Assembly (NCBI RefSeq): GCF_002994445.1
Contig: NZ_MRZJ01000002.1
Span: 264,448 to 328,447, forward strand
DNA from: Staphylococcus simulans
GTDB taxonomy: Bacteria > Bacillota > Bacilli > Staphylococcales > Staphylococcaceae
DNA length: 64,000 nucleotides
Reading direction: 5' to 3'
The notes under the pieces are model-generated. The model was not told the DNA's origin. It did not search any database and saw only the letters and a list, made by a program, of their open reading frames with translations. Each line of letters opens with the position of its first letter. Position 1 is the stretch's first letter. The position numbers and the translations under genes are program-made. Positions 38,824 through 48,199 of the stretch are shown here, one piece after another.

Positions 38824-39837
38824 ATGAAAGCGATTGGTGCAGATCGCAGTTTTGAATTATCAGAAGGTAATTTGTTTTATGAATTTGATAAAGAAGTACC
38901 GACGCCTAAAGGTAATGAAATTTTAGTGAAAGTCAAAGCTATTAGTGTGAATCCTGTCGATACAAAAATCAGAAAATCACCAGTAGAAAAAGCACCAAGA
39001 ATTTTAGGTTATGATGCTGCAGGTGTGGTAGAGGCAGTCGGACCTAAAAGCGAATTGTTTAATGTCGGTGATGAAGTATTTTATTCCGGTTCAAGTTTCT
39101 ATGACGGTTCAAATGAACAATATCAAGTGATGGACGAGCGTGTGGTTGGAAAGAAACCAAATAATGTTTCATACAGCGAAGCAGCGAGTCTGCCTTTAAC
39201 AGCATTAACAGCTTATGAAGTGTTGTTTGATGTCTTCGGCATTTCTTCAAACCCTGATAATAATAAAGGCAAATCTATTTTGATTATAAATGGTGCTGGC
39301 GGTGTCGGCAGTATTGCGACACAAATCGCAAAAGTCTATGGTCTTCATGTTGTAACAACAGCAGGCAGACAAGAAACAAAAGAATGGTCTGAATCTATGG
39401 GCGCTGATATTGTCTTAAATTATAAAGAAGATTTAAAAGATCAATTAGCTGACCATCAAATCCAATACTTTGACTACATCTTCTGTACGCATGATACAGA
39501 CGAGTATTATGACCTCATGATTGACTTAATCAAACCAAGAGGACATATTACAACGATTGTAGCTTTCAAAGAGAAACAAGATTTGAATTTATTAAAAGGC
39601 AAAAGCCTGACATTCACACATGACTATATGTTCGGAAGATTAGACTATGGTGTGGATGAAATTCAGTACCACCGCTATTTAACGGACTTATCCCAAAAAG
39701 TAGAGGCAGGCAGTTATCAACCAACGATGACAAAAGAAGTGAAGGGTTTAACATCAGAAACATTGTTTGAAGCACATCAATTATTAGAAAGCCAATCTAT
39801 GATTGGAAAATTAGTTATTAATATGGAAAATGAATAA
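38824..39837 (+). CDS. Zinc-type alcohol dehydrogenase-like MDR protein, copy 2
   Basis: 337 residues, the same length as copy 1 and clearly paralogous: [33 protein letters not shown] and [15 protein letters not shown] recur. Each copy has its own terminator, and the second has its own AAGGAAG ribosome site, so they may be regulated separately. Differences cluster in the substrate half and the C-terminus. Origin by tandem duplication is likely. Confidence 0.85.
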   Translation: MKAIGADRSFELSEGNLFYEFDKEVPTPKGNEILVKVKAISVNPVDTKIRKSPVEKAPRILGYDAAGVVEAVGPKSELFNVGDEVFYSGSSFYDGSNEQYQVMDERVVGKKPNNVSYSEAASLPLTALTAYEVLFDVFGISSNPDNNKGKSILIINGAGGVGSIATQIAKVYGLHVVTTAGRQETKEWSESMGADIVLNYKEDLKDQLADHQIQYFDYIFCTHDTDEYYDLMIDLIKPRGHITTIVAFKEKQDLNLLKGKSLTFTHDYMFGRLDYGVDEIQYHRYLTDLSQKVEAGSYQPTMTKEVKGLTSETLFEAHQLLESQSMIGKLVINMENE

Positions 39838-39848
39838 GATTAGGTTAT

Positions 39849-39878
39849 GCACTGAGGTAAACACTTCAGTGCTTTTTT
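39849..39878 (+). terminator. Terminator after MDR copy 2
   Basis: GCACTGAGG pairs with CTTCAGTGC around a small loop, followed by six T. Confidence 0.85.
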
Positions 39879-39928
39879 CTTAAAAAAAGTAATGCACAAC
39901 CCAGTATAATACCGCAAAAAATAATAAA

Positions 39929-39953
39929 GGTTAAAAAGCGCCATATCGGGTAA
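39929..39953 (+). promoter_or_regulatory. Sigma-B-type promoter of the BCCT gene
   Basis: GGTTAA (39929-39934), 13 bases, GGGTAA (39948-39953), close to the sigma-B consensus GTTTAA-N12-15-GGGTAT. Confidence 0.5.
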
Positions 39954-39989
39954 TGACATCATATCAACGTTTAGAAGGGATTTAGGTTT

Positions 39990-41552
39990 ATGAAAGTCAA
40001 TAAGATGACCAAAGTGTTTTGGTTTGCGCTTACGATATGCACGCTATTTGTGATTTTCGGCGCAATTTTCCCAAAACACCTTGAGACAGGGACACAACAA
40101 ATTACAACTTTCATCGCAAAATATTTCACTTGGTATTATCTGATTTTATTATTAGTGATTTTGATTGTTTGTATTTATTTGTTGTTCTCACGTTATTCTA
40201 GTATCACTTTAGGTGAGGAAGGAGAAGATCCTGAGTTTTCACTGCAATCTTGGTTTGCGATGCTGTTTAGTGCAGGTATGGGAATTGGTTTAGTATTCTG
40301 GACAACAGCAGAACCTATCAGCCATGCTTATACACAAACTCCGTTACATAAAGCAGGGACGCAAGCAGCCATTGATGATGCGATGCAGTTCGCATTCTTC
40401 CACTGGGGTGTGCATGCTTGGGCAGTATACGGTATTGTCGCATTAGTCTTTGCCTATTTCAGTTTCCATAGGGGCTATGCAGGATTAGTCAGTGCAACAT
40501 TAGTGCCGTTATTCGGCGAAAAGCGCATGCGCGGTCCTATCGGCGGAATGATTGACGTACTTGCGATTATTGCGACGGTAACCGGTGTAGCTGCAACTTT
40601 AGGATTCGGTGCATTGCAGATTAATGAAGGGCTGCACTATTTATTCAAACTGCCGTCTAACTTTGGAATGCAAGTTGTCATTGTAGTAATTTCGACAATC
40701 TTATTCACATGGAGTGCTTGGTCAGGGATTGATAAAGGGATTAAAACACTCAGCAATATCAATATGGTATTAGCATTTATCGTATTGATTGTCTTGTTTG
40801 CGGTCGGACCAACATTATTCACATTGAATAACTTTACGAACTCATTAGGGAATTATATTTTCAATTTCTTCGGTATGAGTTTGCGTATTCCGCAAAATGG
40901 CGGCGACAAATTCCAATGGATGCAGAACTGGACAGTATTCTATTGGGCATGGTGGATTTCATGGGCACCATTCGTCGGTATTTTTATTGCCCGTGTTTCA
41001 CGCGGCCGTACAATTAAAGAATTTATTTTAGGTGTATTATTTGTGCCGGCATTAGTATGTTTCTTCTTCTTTGCGGTATTCGGTTCAGCTGCGATTTATT
41101 TACAGAAAAATGGTATTGCAGATATTGCAAAAGAGGCAACTGAAACAGCTACATTTGCGACACTGCAGCATTATCCTTTAGGTTTCATTTTAAGTTTAGT
41201 GTCGTTAGCAGTCATTATGATTTTCTTCGTCACATCAGCTGACTCAGCGACTTATGTATTAGGTATGCTGAGTTCAAAAGGCAGCATCAGTCCTTCATCT
41301 TCAGTCAAAGTTTCATGGGGTGTGATTTTAGCCTTGTTCGCATTGATCATGATTTATACAGGAGGAACACAAGCGATTCAAAACTTATTGATTATCGCTG
41401 CATTGCCTTTCTCCGTTGTCATTATTTTCATGATGTGGTCGCTGTTTATAGCGTTAGGCGAAGAAAAACCGAGGTATCACACGGCAAATCATAAACAGCG
41501 TAAAGTGCTGTCTAAAAAGCATAACCGCAATATTTCAGAGTCAGATTCTTAA
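39990..41552 (+). CDS. opuD: BCCT family glycine betaine transporter (OpuD type)
   Basis: 520 residues, twelve membrane helices. Imports glycine betaine or related osmoprotectants with sodium. The glycine-rich helix GMGIGLVFWTTAEP near residues 93-106 and the tryptophan-rich helix WTVFYWAWWISWAPFVG are the BCCT substrate-site marks. The basic C-terminal tail is typical of osmosensing. A close copy at this spot beside asp23 is called opuD2 in S. aureus. The sigma-B-type promoter fits a general stress role. Confidence 0.88.
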   Translation: MKVNKMTKVFWFALTICTLFVIFGAIFPKHLETGTQQITTFIAKYFTWYYLILLLVILIVCIYLLFSRYSSITLGEEGEDPEFSLQSWFAMLFSAGMGIGLVFWTTAEPISHAYTQTPLHKAGTQAAIDDAMQFAFFHWGVHAWAVYGIVALVFAYFSFHRGYAGLVSATLVPLFGEKRMRGPIGGMIDVLAIIATVTGVAATLGFGALQINEGLHYLFKLPSNFGMQVVIVVISTILFTWSAWSGIDKGIKTLSNINMVLAFIVLIVLFAVGPTLFTLNNFTNSLGNYIFNFFGMSLRIPQNGGDKFQWMQNWTVFYWAWWISWAPFVGIFIARVSRGRTIKEFILGVLFVPALVCFFFFAVFGSAAIYLQKNGIADIAKEATETATFATLQHYPLGFILSLVSLAVIMIFFVTSADSATYVLGMLSSKGSISPSSSVKVSWGVILALFALIMIYTGGTQAIQNLLIIAALPFSVVIIFMMWSLFIALGEEKPRYHTANHKQRKVLSKKHNRNISESDS

Positions 41553-41556
41553 CTAT

Positions 41557-41610
41557 AAAGCATAAGCTGCTATATACAATACGTCTTGTATATAGAGCTT
41601 ATGCTTTTTA
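41557..41610 (+). terminator. Terminator of opuD
   Basis: A 23-base arm AAAGCATAAGCTgCTATATACAA pairs almost fully with its complement, followed by TTTTT. Very strong. Confidence 0.92.
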
Positions 41611-41635
41611 ATTTTTAATTGGTTAAATTCAATGT

Positions 41636-41661
41636 GTTTTCCAATTGTTTAGCAGGGGTAT
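41636..41661 (+). promoter_or_regulatory. Sigma-B-type promoter of amaP-asp23
   Basis: GTTTTC (41636-41641), 14 bases, GGGTAT (41656-41661). The -10 matches the sigma-B consensus fully; asp23 is the standard sigma-B reporter in staphylococci. Confidence 0.65.
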
Positions 41662-41707
41662 TTAAATATTAAAGTAATTAACATTAGGATTGAGGAGGTG
41701 CAGCACC

Positions 41708-42256
41708 GTGAGAAGATTGAAAAATTTTATATTAGGTATTTTGATTGTGGCAGTTGTCGGTATGCTTGTCTTTATGCTTGTGAAAGTACCTCAAGTACCG
41801 CAAGTTGATACTTATCAGCAACAGCTTCTGACTTTCGCATGGTTCTTGCCAGTACTGTTTACCTTAGCAGGTTTACTGATTTTACTCGGCATCATACTGA
41901 TTTTCAGTCTGTTTGCGCCCACACATCGAAAACCAGGGTTGTATAAACTCTATTCGGATGGTCATATCTATATATCAAGAAAATCAATTGATAAAGTTGC
42001 ACTTGATACTATGGCACAATATGATCAGCTCATGCAGCCGAATGTGGTGACAAAATGCTATAGCAAGAAGAAAAAGTCTTACATAGACTTAAAGGCTGAT
42101 TTCTTTTTACCAGATCAATCACATGCACAAACGATAACTGAAAATGTCAGAACAGATATTAAGAAAAACGTAGAGTATTTTGCGGAAGTACCTATTAGAA
42201 AATTAGAAGTAAATGTCAAGGATCAAAAAAGTCCATCAAGTCCAAGAGTGTTATAA
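41708..42256 (+). CDS. amaP: Alkaline shock membrane anchor AmaP
   Basis: 182 residues with two N-terminal membrane helices (about 5-25 and 45-68) and a cytoplasmic C-terminal domain that binds and membrane-anchors Asp23. The start is GTG 41708 behind GAGGAGGTG. First gene of the three-gene asp23 operon. Confidence 0.88.
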   Translation: MRRLKNFILGILIVAVVGMLVFMLVKVPQVPQVDTYQQQLLTFAWFLPVLFTLAGLLILLGIILIFSLFAPTHRKPGLYKLYSDGHIYISRKSIDKVALDTMAQYDQLMQPNVVTKCYSKKKKSYIDLKADFFLPDQSHAQTITENVRTDIKKNVEYFAEVPIRKLEVNVKDQKSPSSPRVL

Positions 42257-42271
42257 AGGAGGGGGAACAGG

Positions 42272-42511
42272 ATGTCTAACGAAAACAAACAAAAACCGAA
42301 TGATTCTACACAACACGTTGTTGATTTTATAAAGAGTTACATTGGAAGAATTGTTGGCTTTTTAGTCTTTTTAATCATTGCGATTTTATTTTTAACCATC
42401 GGCTTTTGGAAAACCGTCCTGATTATCGTGTTGTGTTTAATCGGAATAGGAATCGGGTACATTAAAGACCGTAGACAACAATTTCTAAACTTTTTAAATC
42501 GGTGGAGCTAA
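42272..42511 (+). CDS. DUF2273 small membrane protein of the asp23 operon
   Basis: 79 residues, two membrane helices (about 20-38 and 43-62) and a charged N-terminus. DUF2273 proteins lie between amaP and asp23 in staphylococci and are co-transcribed. AAAGGAGGG precedes ATG 42272. Function is unknown. Confidence 0.85.
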   Translation: MSNENKQKPNDSTQHVVDFIKSYIGRIVGFLVFLIIAILFLTIGFWKTVLIIVLCLIGIGIGYIKDRRQQFLNFLNRWS

Positions 42512-42575
42512 CTTATAATTTTAGTAAATATTTGAGACGCATATGGAAATTTCTAAATAAAAAGGAGAATGCACT

Positions 42576-43070
42576 ATGGCAGTTGATAATACTAAAGCAA
42601 AACAAGCATATGACCAAGAAACAGGGGTAAACCAAGTGGAGCAGCAAGAAAACCAAGCGAACCAACAACCTAAATTCCAAAACAAATTAACATTCGCAGA
42701 TGAAGTTATTGAAAAAATTGCCGGTATTGCGGCACGCGAAGTAGATGGGATTCTGTCATTGAAAGGCAACTTCGTAGACAGCATCAGCAACCAATTCTCT
42801 AGTACTGAAAATGTCACACAAGGTGTATCGGTTGAAGTAGGAGAAAAACAAACAGCAGTAGACTTAAAAGTCATTTTAGAATACGGTGAAGCAGCACCTA
42901 AAATCTTCCGTAAAGTGACAGACTTGATTAAAGAACAAGTAAAACACATGACTGGCTTGCAAGTTGTTGAAGTGAATATGCGTGTTGAAGATGTGATGAC
43001 ACGTAAAGAATTCGAACAAAAACAAAAAGATAATAAAGAGCAGCAAAAACAAGAAAAAGGATTACAATAA
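42576..43070 (+). CDS. asp23: Alkaline shock protein 23 (Asp23/Gls24 family)
   Basis: 164 residues. Abundant sigma-B-dependent protein attached to the membrane through AmaP and linked to cell-envelope stress. The Gls24 domain (about 45-145) contains [20 protein letters not shown]. Flanking N- and C-termini are Q/K/E rich and disordered. AAAGGAG precedes ATG 42576. Confidence 0.95.
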   Translation: MAVDNTKAKQAYDQETGVNQVEQQENQANQQPKFQNKLTFADEVIEKIAGIAAREVDGILSLKGNFVDSISNQFSSTENVTQGVSVEVGEKQTAVDLKVILEYGEAAPKIFRKVTDLIKEQVKHMTGLQVVEVNMRVEDVMTRKEFEQKQKDNKEQQKQEKGLQ

Positions 43071-43095
43071 GTAATCTGAAGCATAAAGTAATGGC

Positions 43096-43129
43096 AGAGG
43101 ACGGAAATAGGTTTCCGCCCTCTTTTTTT
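43096..43129 (+). terminator. Terminator of asp23
   Basis: AGAGGaCGGAAA pairs with TTTCCGcCCTCT, followed by a T-run. Confidence 0.9.
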
Positions 43130-43140
43130 GGAAGAAATAC

Positions 43141-43170
43141 AAAAAAGACAGGAAGTCTATGCTTCCTGCC
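43141..43170 (-). terminator. Terminator of sfaD
   Basis: On the minus strand CAGGAAG and CTTCCTG pair around a short loop, followed by six U. Confidence 0.8.
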
Positions 43171-43190
43171 AGAATATAAGAGTATTTGAT

Positions 43191-45158
43191 TTAGTGAGAT
43201 GCTAAAGGATTGTCGACTTTCACGTAAGTATATTCATGTGCCTCATCTTCTAAACGCATGGTTGTCACGCACTTATAGTCAATAGTCTGATCAAAGAAGA
43301 CTTGTTCGATACGTGATAAACGTTCATTATCAATCTCTTTATCCTCATGCATTTGTTGGAACTTGGCTTGTGTTATACGTTTAACTTCGTTCCACAGGTT
43401 GTTTTCAAATGCGGCGCTATCTTCTGCGTGTTGTGCAATAGTAAGAATCATTTCGCCTAAATGATTTTGAATCGTTGAATAGAAGGCTTTGTTGAAAACA
43501 GAAACGGATTTATCAGTTAATATACGTGATTTCTCATGGAAATGAGCAGTTGGATAACCAAGTTGATTCAACTGTGATTCATCAATTCTCAGGCCTTCAA
43601 AATCTCTGATAAAGATATGGTTGAAGCTGCCGTCTAGGTTAAATGAAGCAACCGCATTTTGAAGGTGTGCTTCTAATGCAATGCCGTATTTAACCATCAG
43701 CGGAACAACTAAATCTACTAGGGCTTGTGCATAATCTGAAAGCCATGATAATGCGGCAGATTCGAATGCATCAAACTTTTGTGCTGCTTTGAAACGTGTA
43801 ATCAATGCATTGACCACCGCAGTGCCTTCATTAGGGTTCACTGACACAAAGCTTGATGGAATGATATTAATCGTATTGTCTTCTGTAAGATGATAAACGT
43901 TTTCGCGCAATAATGAACCTAATTGTTCGCTGCGTTCAGTTTGATATTCGCCTTGATCATTCGCATTATAAAAATGAATACCTGCTGTTTCAGGAATCGT
44001 TGAAGCTTGGATGTCTTTAAATAATGCATCTTGTGCTAAGATGCGATTGACGATATGTGTCACTAACGGTCCATTGAAAGTAGTTTGTTCAGATAGGGTA
44101 CGAATTTCACCTGTAATATGCACATTGGTAGATAACTTCACATGCGGTGTAGTTTGCGGCAGTTTCGGTATCAATGTTCTAAAGGATAGACCGGCATAAT
44201 ACGTTGTATCATAATCAATGTCTAAGATAAGCCCTTGATTGATTTCATCTTGGTAATCGCGATGTAAAATTTCATCATATTGCCACGGATGCAAAATAAT
44301 AATACTGTAAGCTTCTTTGGCATCATTTGGTACAGCTTGCTCAAAAGCTGTTTTCAAACCATCAAAAGCATTAAAGAGCGTGTCATTATATGTATGCTCA
44401 AGTGTTTGTGTTCGAACTAAGTCATTATGCACAGCAATCCATTTTAAGGCTTGTTTATGCTGAAACTCTGAAGAATAGCGGATATTCATTTCAGGCGTTA
44501 AGCCTTTACGCAGTTTGGCACCCGGGTGAAGCGGATGACCTTCGATGACTGCTTGTTCAGAACGTAAATAACTGTCTGAAGCCTGTTCGATAATTTCAAG
44601 CATTGAATGTGTATCGTCTTTTAAAGCAGTTGCTTGATAGCTTAATGCAAGTGCCATATTGGCTGCACTGTTCATCATATCATCACTGAATTGCTGGCTT
44701 GCAGGACCCGTATATTGCGGCGCCTCTTTCAAGATGACATTCAATACTTCTTCTGGATGCATAATACGCTGTACATGATCAGAATCAGAAAGGGATACAA
44801 AATAAAAAGGTCCCTGCATATCAATGCGGTCAAAAGCATGGAATCCTGAGATAGGGGCATAAAGTGATTGATCAGAAGCCGGCCAATCCATTTTCATAAC
44901 CTTTTGTGTTGGGGACACAAGCGCAAACGGAACTTCTTCAGCATTAAGAATTTGTGAAGTATGCGCTTGGTTCACCATATTTTCTCTATAAATTGAAACC
45001 ACGAGACGTTTTGTAATTAAATCTCTGGCTGTAAGTAAAACTTTAGTAAATTGTTCAGCCCACAATGGGTGGTTGGCACTAAGAAAATCATATGCTGATT
45101 GTTCCTCTTGTGTCAGGTTGATTGGTTGCTGATGAGTATCTTGTAAATTATTTTTCAT
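43191..45158 (-). CDS. sfaD: Staphyloferrin A synthetase SfaD
   Basis: 655 residues, NIS (IucA/IucC-like) siderophore synthetase. SfaD joins D-ornithine to the first citrate in staphyloferrin A. Family marks are EGHPLHPGAKLRKG near residue 210, HPWQYDEIL near residue 295, the ATP-binding KLSTNVHITGEIRT near residue 345, and IALEAHLQNAVASF near residue 505. GAGGTG precedes ATG 45158. It is divergent from sfaA and shares one Fur box. Confidence 0.92.
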   Translation of the reverse strand: MKNNLQDTHQQPINLTQEEQSAYDFLSANHPLWAEQFTKVLLTARDLITKRLVVSIYRENMVNQAHTSQILNAEEVPFALVSPTQKVMKMDWPASDQSLYAPISGFHAFDRIDMQGPFYFVSLSDSDHVQRIMHPEEVLNVILKEAPQYTGPASQQFSDDMMNSAANMALALSYQATALKDDTHSMLEIIEQASDSYLRSEQAVIEGHPLHPGAKLRKGLTPEMNIRYSSEFQHKQALKWIAVHNDLVRTQTLEHTYNDTLFNAFDGLKTAFEQAVPNDAKEAYSIIILHPWQYDEILHRDYQDEINQGLILDIDYDTTYYAGLSFRTLIPKLPQTTPHVKLSTNVHITGEIRTLSEQTTFNGPLVTHIVNRILAQDALFKDIQASTIPETAGIHFYNANDQGEYQTERSEQLGSLLRENVYHLTEDNTINIIPSSFVSVNPNEGTAVVNALITRFKAAQKFDAFESAALSWLSDYAQALVDLVVPLMVKYGIALEAHLQNAVASFNLDGSFNHIFIRDFEGLRIDESQLNQLGYPTAHFHEKSRILTDKSVSVFNKAFYSTIQNHLGEMILTIAQHAEDSAAFENNLWNEVKRITQAKFQQMHEDKEIDNERLSRIEQVFFDQTIDYKCVTTMRLEDEAHEYTYVKVDNPLASH

Positions 45159-45180
45159 AATACACCTCTTAATTAATCAT

Positions 45181-45209
45181 TTTACAAAACTACTAAAGAT
45201 TTGTATAAT
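45181..45209 (+). promoter_or_regulatory. sfaA promoter
   Basis: TTTACA (45181-45186), 17 bases, TATAAT (45204-45209). The Fur box lies just downstream, over the start region. Confidence 0.6.
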
Positions 45210-45211
45210 CC

Positions 45212-45240
45212 ATCATATCGGTAATGATAATCATTATCAA
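45212..45240 (-). promoter_or_regulatory. sfaD promoter
   Basis: On the minus strand TTGATA (45240-45235), 17 bases, TATGAT (45217-45212). The Fur box covers the -35 and spacer. Confidence 0.6.
45220..45238. promoter_or_regulatory. Fur box between sfaD and sfaA
   Basis: GGTAATGATAATCATTATC matches 18 of 19 positions of the Fur consensus GATAATGATAATCATTATC. It can block both face-to-face promoters when iron is plentiful. Confidence 0.85.
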
Positions 45241-45265
45241 TTAAAAAGACAGGTGGAATTTTGAA

Positions 45266-46444
45266 ATGGCCAAATATTTTTTTCCAAGTTCATTCCTACT
45301 GTTTTTGGGGAATTGGATCGGACAAATTGCATTAAACTGGTATGTTTATGACTCTTACCATAATGCGTTTTATCTTGGTCTTGTCAATTTCGTACGGCTC
45401 ATTCCTATTTTATTTTTAAGCATTTGGGCTGGTGCGATTGCAGATAAGTATGATAGAGGCGTATTAATTCGTATTACGATTACATCTTCTGCCGTTTTAA
45501 CTGCAATCTTATGTTTTTTAAGTTTTGAAATCGGGGAATTGCCAATATACATTATTTTGATTTATGCCTGCGGGAGAGGCATACTTAATGCTGTAGAGAC
45601 GCCGATCAGACAAGCAATTTTACCAGATTTATCTGAAAAGCTCAGTACAGTCAAGGCAGTTTCATATCATTCATTTATTATCAATATCTGCAGATCAATC
45701 GGTCCTGCAGTTGCAGGTGCTATTATAGCAGTGCTGAATGTAAAATTTGCCTTTTTAGCACAAGCTGTTGTTTATGTCGGTGCTGCACTTTTATGTGTAC
45801 CGCTGCACTTTAAAACAGCTTCAGCTTCTACCGAAGAAGCAGATGCCCGCTTTTCAGTGTCGGTCGTCAAAGATTATTTTAACACTCATGTACAAGGACT
45901 CAATATTTTTATCACATCATTGCTTATCATGGCAACTGGCTTTTCATATACCACGCTTTTACCGGTATTAACCAGTTTGAACTTTCCAGGTCAAGCCTCT
46001 GTCTTTGGTATTGCAATGACATTTAGTGCACTCGGCGGTATTACTGCTACATTGCTTTTACCGCAATTATTGAAATTATTTTATTCAATCAATGTGTATT
46101 ATTTGAGTTCGATTTTATTTGGTATCACATTATTGATGGTGATCATGCCGAACTCGATTTTACTTTTTGGATGTATCTTCTTAATAGGATTATTCAGTCA
46201 ATGCGCACGTACGACCAATCGTGTTTATTTCCAAACACATATCGAACCAGAGAAGCGCGGTCGTATATTAAGTATAGTCATGATGGACCGCGGTATGATT
46301 CCGTTAGGTGCTGTCATTATGAGTGCTTTAACAGAGATGATTGGTATCGTGCCTACATTTATTACGATGGGAATCAGTACGATTATCATCGCGACCTTGT
46401 TTTACGGGGTTAAAGAACTGAAGAATAGAGGAAGTGTAATATAA
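45266..46444 (+). CDS. sfaA: Staphyloferrin A exporter SfaA (MFS)
   Basis: 392 residues, twelve-helix major facilitator. It exports newly made staphyloferrin A. The MFS motif between helices 2 and 3 is AGAIADKYDRG near residues 51-61. AGGTGG precedes ATG 45266, and the stop directly abuts the sfaB start. Confidence 0.88.
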   Translation: MAKYFFPSSFLLFLGNWIGQIALNWYVYDSYHNAFYLGLVNFVRLIPILFLSIWAGAIADKYDRGVLIRITITSSAVLTAILCFLSFEIGELPIYIILIYACGRGILNAVETPIRQAILPDLSEKLSTVKAVSYHSFIINICRSIGPAVAGAIIAVLNVKFAFLAQAVVYVGAALLCVPLHFKTASASTEEADARFSVSVVKDYFNTHVQGLNIFITSLLIMATGFSYTTLLPVLTSLNFPGQASVFGIAMTFSALGGITATLLLPQLLKLFYSINVYYLSSILFGITLLMVIMPNSILLFGCIFLIGLFSQCARTTNRVYFQTHIEPEKRGRILSIVMMDRGMIPLGAVIMSALTEMIGIVPTFITMGISTIIIATLFYGVKELKNRGSVI

Positions 46445-48199
46445 ATGGAAACAACAATTCAACAAGCAGATATGAATATGCAGCACCGTGTATTCAATGC
46501 ATGGGTCAAAGAGCATATCTATCCAGAAGGTACGCATATCCGTCATTTAGAAGACAGATTAGAAGTACAATATAAAGGACAGCTGCTGTTTGTAAAAATT
46601 ACTGACCGCGGTGCCTTTGAACGTTATAAAATGGTGGGTCAAATTCAATATCAAGTCGGTAACCAAACAACACCGATTGCTTCCTTAGAAGCTTTAGTAG
46701 AAATATTAGAAACACATTTCGATACACCTTTTCCTGAACGCTTGAAACAAGAATTGATTCACAGCAGAAGAGGTTTTGATTTAACCTATGCGCAAATGGA
46801 GCAGCGTAGAAACTTGATTCAAGACAGCATGAAATTCTCAAGGATGCCTGTAAGTTTGAATTACTTTGCGTGGATGTCGCATATGACTGCGTTGGGTGAA
46901 ATGGATGATTTGCTTTACTCTGAAAGTTTAGTCGCAGAAGGGCATCCGACACATCCATTATCGAAAACAAAATTGCCCTTAACAAATGAAGAAGTGCAGC
47001 GCTATGCGCCTGAATTCGAACAAATCATTCCATTAAAAGTTATGCTGTTGAAGAAGGCAGATGCAGTGACAACTAGTGCATCGCACGATCAAGACTTTAT
47101 GTTGAATGAAGTTTTGAAACATCACAAACAGCAACTGAAAGATTATGCGAAAGCACTCGGCTATAATATTGATGATTTTGAAGTGGTGATTGTACATCCT
47201 TGGCAATATGAACATGTCATAGTGGAGCAATTTAAGTCATGGATGATTGAACAGCGATTAATTCCGACACCCGTTACGTTGAAGTCTAAAGCGACTTTAT
47301 CATTTAGAACGATGGCGCTGTTAGATGATTCGTTTCATATTAAATTGCCGGTACAAGTACAAGCAACAAGTGCTGTTCGTACTGTGTCTTCTGTAACAAC
47401 AGTAGACGGACCTAAACTCAGCTATGAACTGCAAGATATGTTAGATGTTTACCCGCAGCTGAAAGTCGCAAAAGAACCGTTTGGTCTGCATGCTAAAACA
47501 GAACCGGATCAAGCGCGTCAATTAGCATATATAGTGCGGGAAAAACCTGAGCTAGATGGAGAAGGCGTCACTGTCGTCACAGCAAGTTTAGTCAATTTTA
47601 ATCCTGTAGATAATAAGAAAATTGCGGAAAGCTATTTAGAATGGGTGGATAATGCAGTGACACCTGAATCCATCAAACAATTCATTACTGTCTATGCACA
47701 TACATTAATACCGCCTTTGATTGCTTATATTCAAGAATACGGTATAGCATTAGAAGCACATATGCAAAATACCATTGTGAAATTAGGCAAGGATTATAAA
47801 ATGACTTTCATGGTCAGAGATTTAGGCGGTTCGCGTATTGATTTAGAAACACTCAGAAAGAAAATACCGAATGTACGCGTTGAAAACGAAAGTTTAATTG
47901 CAAAAGACATGGAAGCAGTGATTGCGAAATTTCAACATGCAGTGATTCAAAATCAATTAGGAGAATTGATTTATCATTTGAGCCAATATGAAGGTGTGAC
48001 GGAAGCGGAATTGTTTGAAATTGTGCAGCATATTACGAAACAAGCGATAGATCCTAACCAACCGCATGCAGAAGTACTGCATCGTGTGCTGTTCGGACCG
48101 ACAATCAAAGTGAAGTCGCTGCTTCGAATGCGTATGGAAGGCAAAGTGAAACGCTATGTCAATACAGTTCTAGAGAATCCGTTGCGAAAAGGAGAGTGA
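46445..48199 (+). CDS. sfaB: Staphyloferrin A synthetase SfaB
   Basis: 584 residues, second NIS synthetase; adds the second citrate to the ornithine-citrate intermediate. VAEGHPTHPLSKTKLPL near residue 165, VHPWQYEHVI near residue 255, KLPVQVQATSAVRT near residue 300 and IALEAHMQNTIVKL near residue 435 parallel SfaD. ATG directly follows the sfaA stop, with GAGGAAG inside sfaA. Stop overlaps sfaC start (GTGA). Confidence 0.92.
   Translation: METTIQQADMNMQHRVFNAWVKEHIYPEGTHIRHLEDRLEVQYKGQLLFVKITDRGAFERYKMVGQIQYQVGNQTTPIASLEALVEILETHFDTPFPERLKQELIHSRRGFDLTYAQMEQRRNLIQDSMKFSRMPVSLNYFAWMSHMTALGEMDDLLYSESLVAEGHPTHPLSKTKLPLTNEEVQRYAPEFEQIIPLKVMLLKKADAVTTSASHDQDFMLNEVLKHHKQQLKDYAKALGYNIDDFEVVIVHPWQYEHVIVEQFKSWMIEQRLIPTPVTLKSKATLSFRTMALLDDSFHIKLPVQVQATSAVRTVSSVTTVDGPKLSYELQDMLDVYPQLKVAKEPFGLHAKTEPDQARQLAYIVREKPELDGEGVTVVTASLVNFNPVDNKKIAESYLEWVDNAVTPESIKQFITVYAHTLIPPLIAYIQEYGIALEAHMQNTIVKLGKDYKMTFMVRDLGGSRIDLETLRKKIPNVRVENESLIAKDMEAVIAKFQHAVIQNQLGELIYHLSQYEGVTEAELFEIVQHITKQAIDPNQPHAEVLHRVLFGPTIKVKSLLRMRMEGKVKRYVNTVLENPLRKGE

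Noticed and set aside
42521..43084. 187-codon open frame antisense to asp23
   Set aside because: Shadow frame with cysteine/serine-rich low-plausibility protein; asp23 is certain on the other strand.
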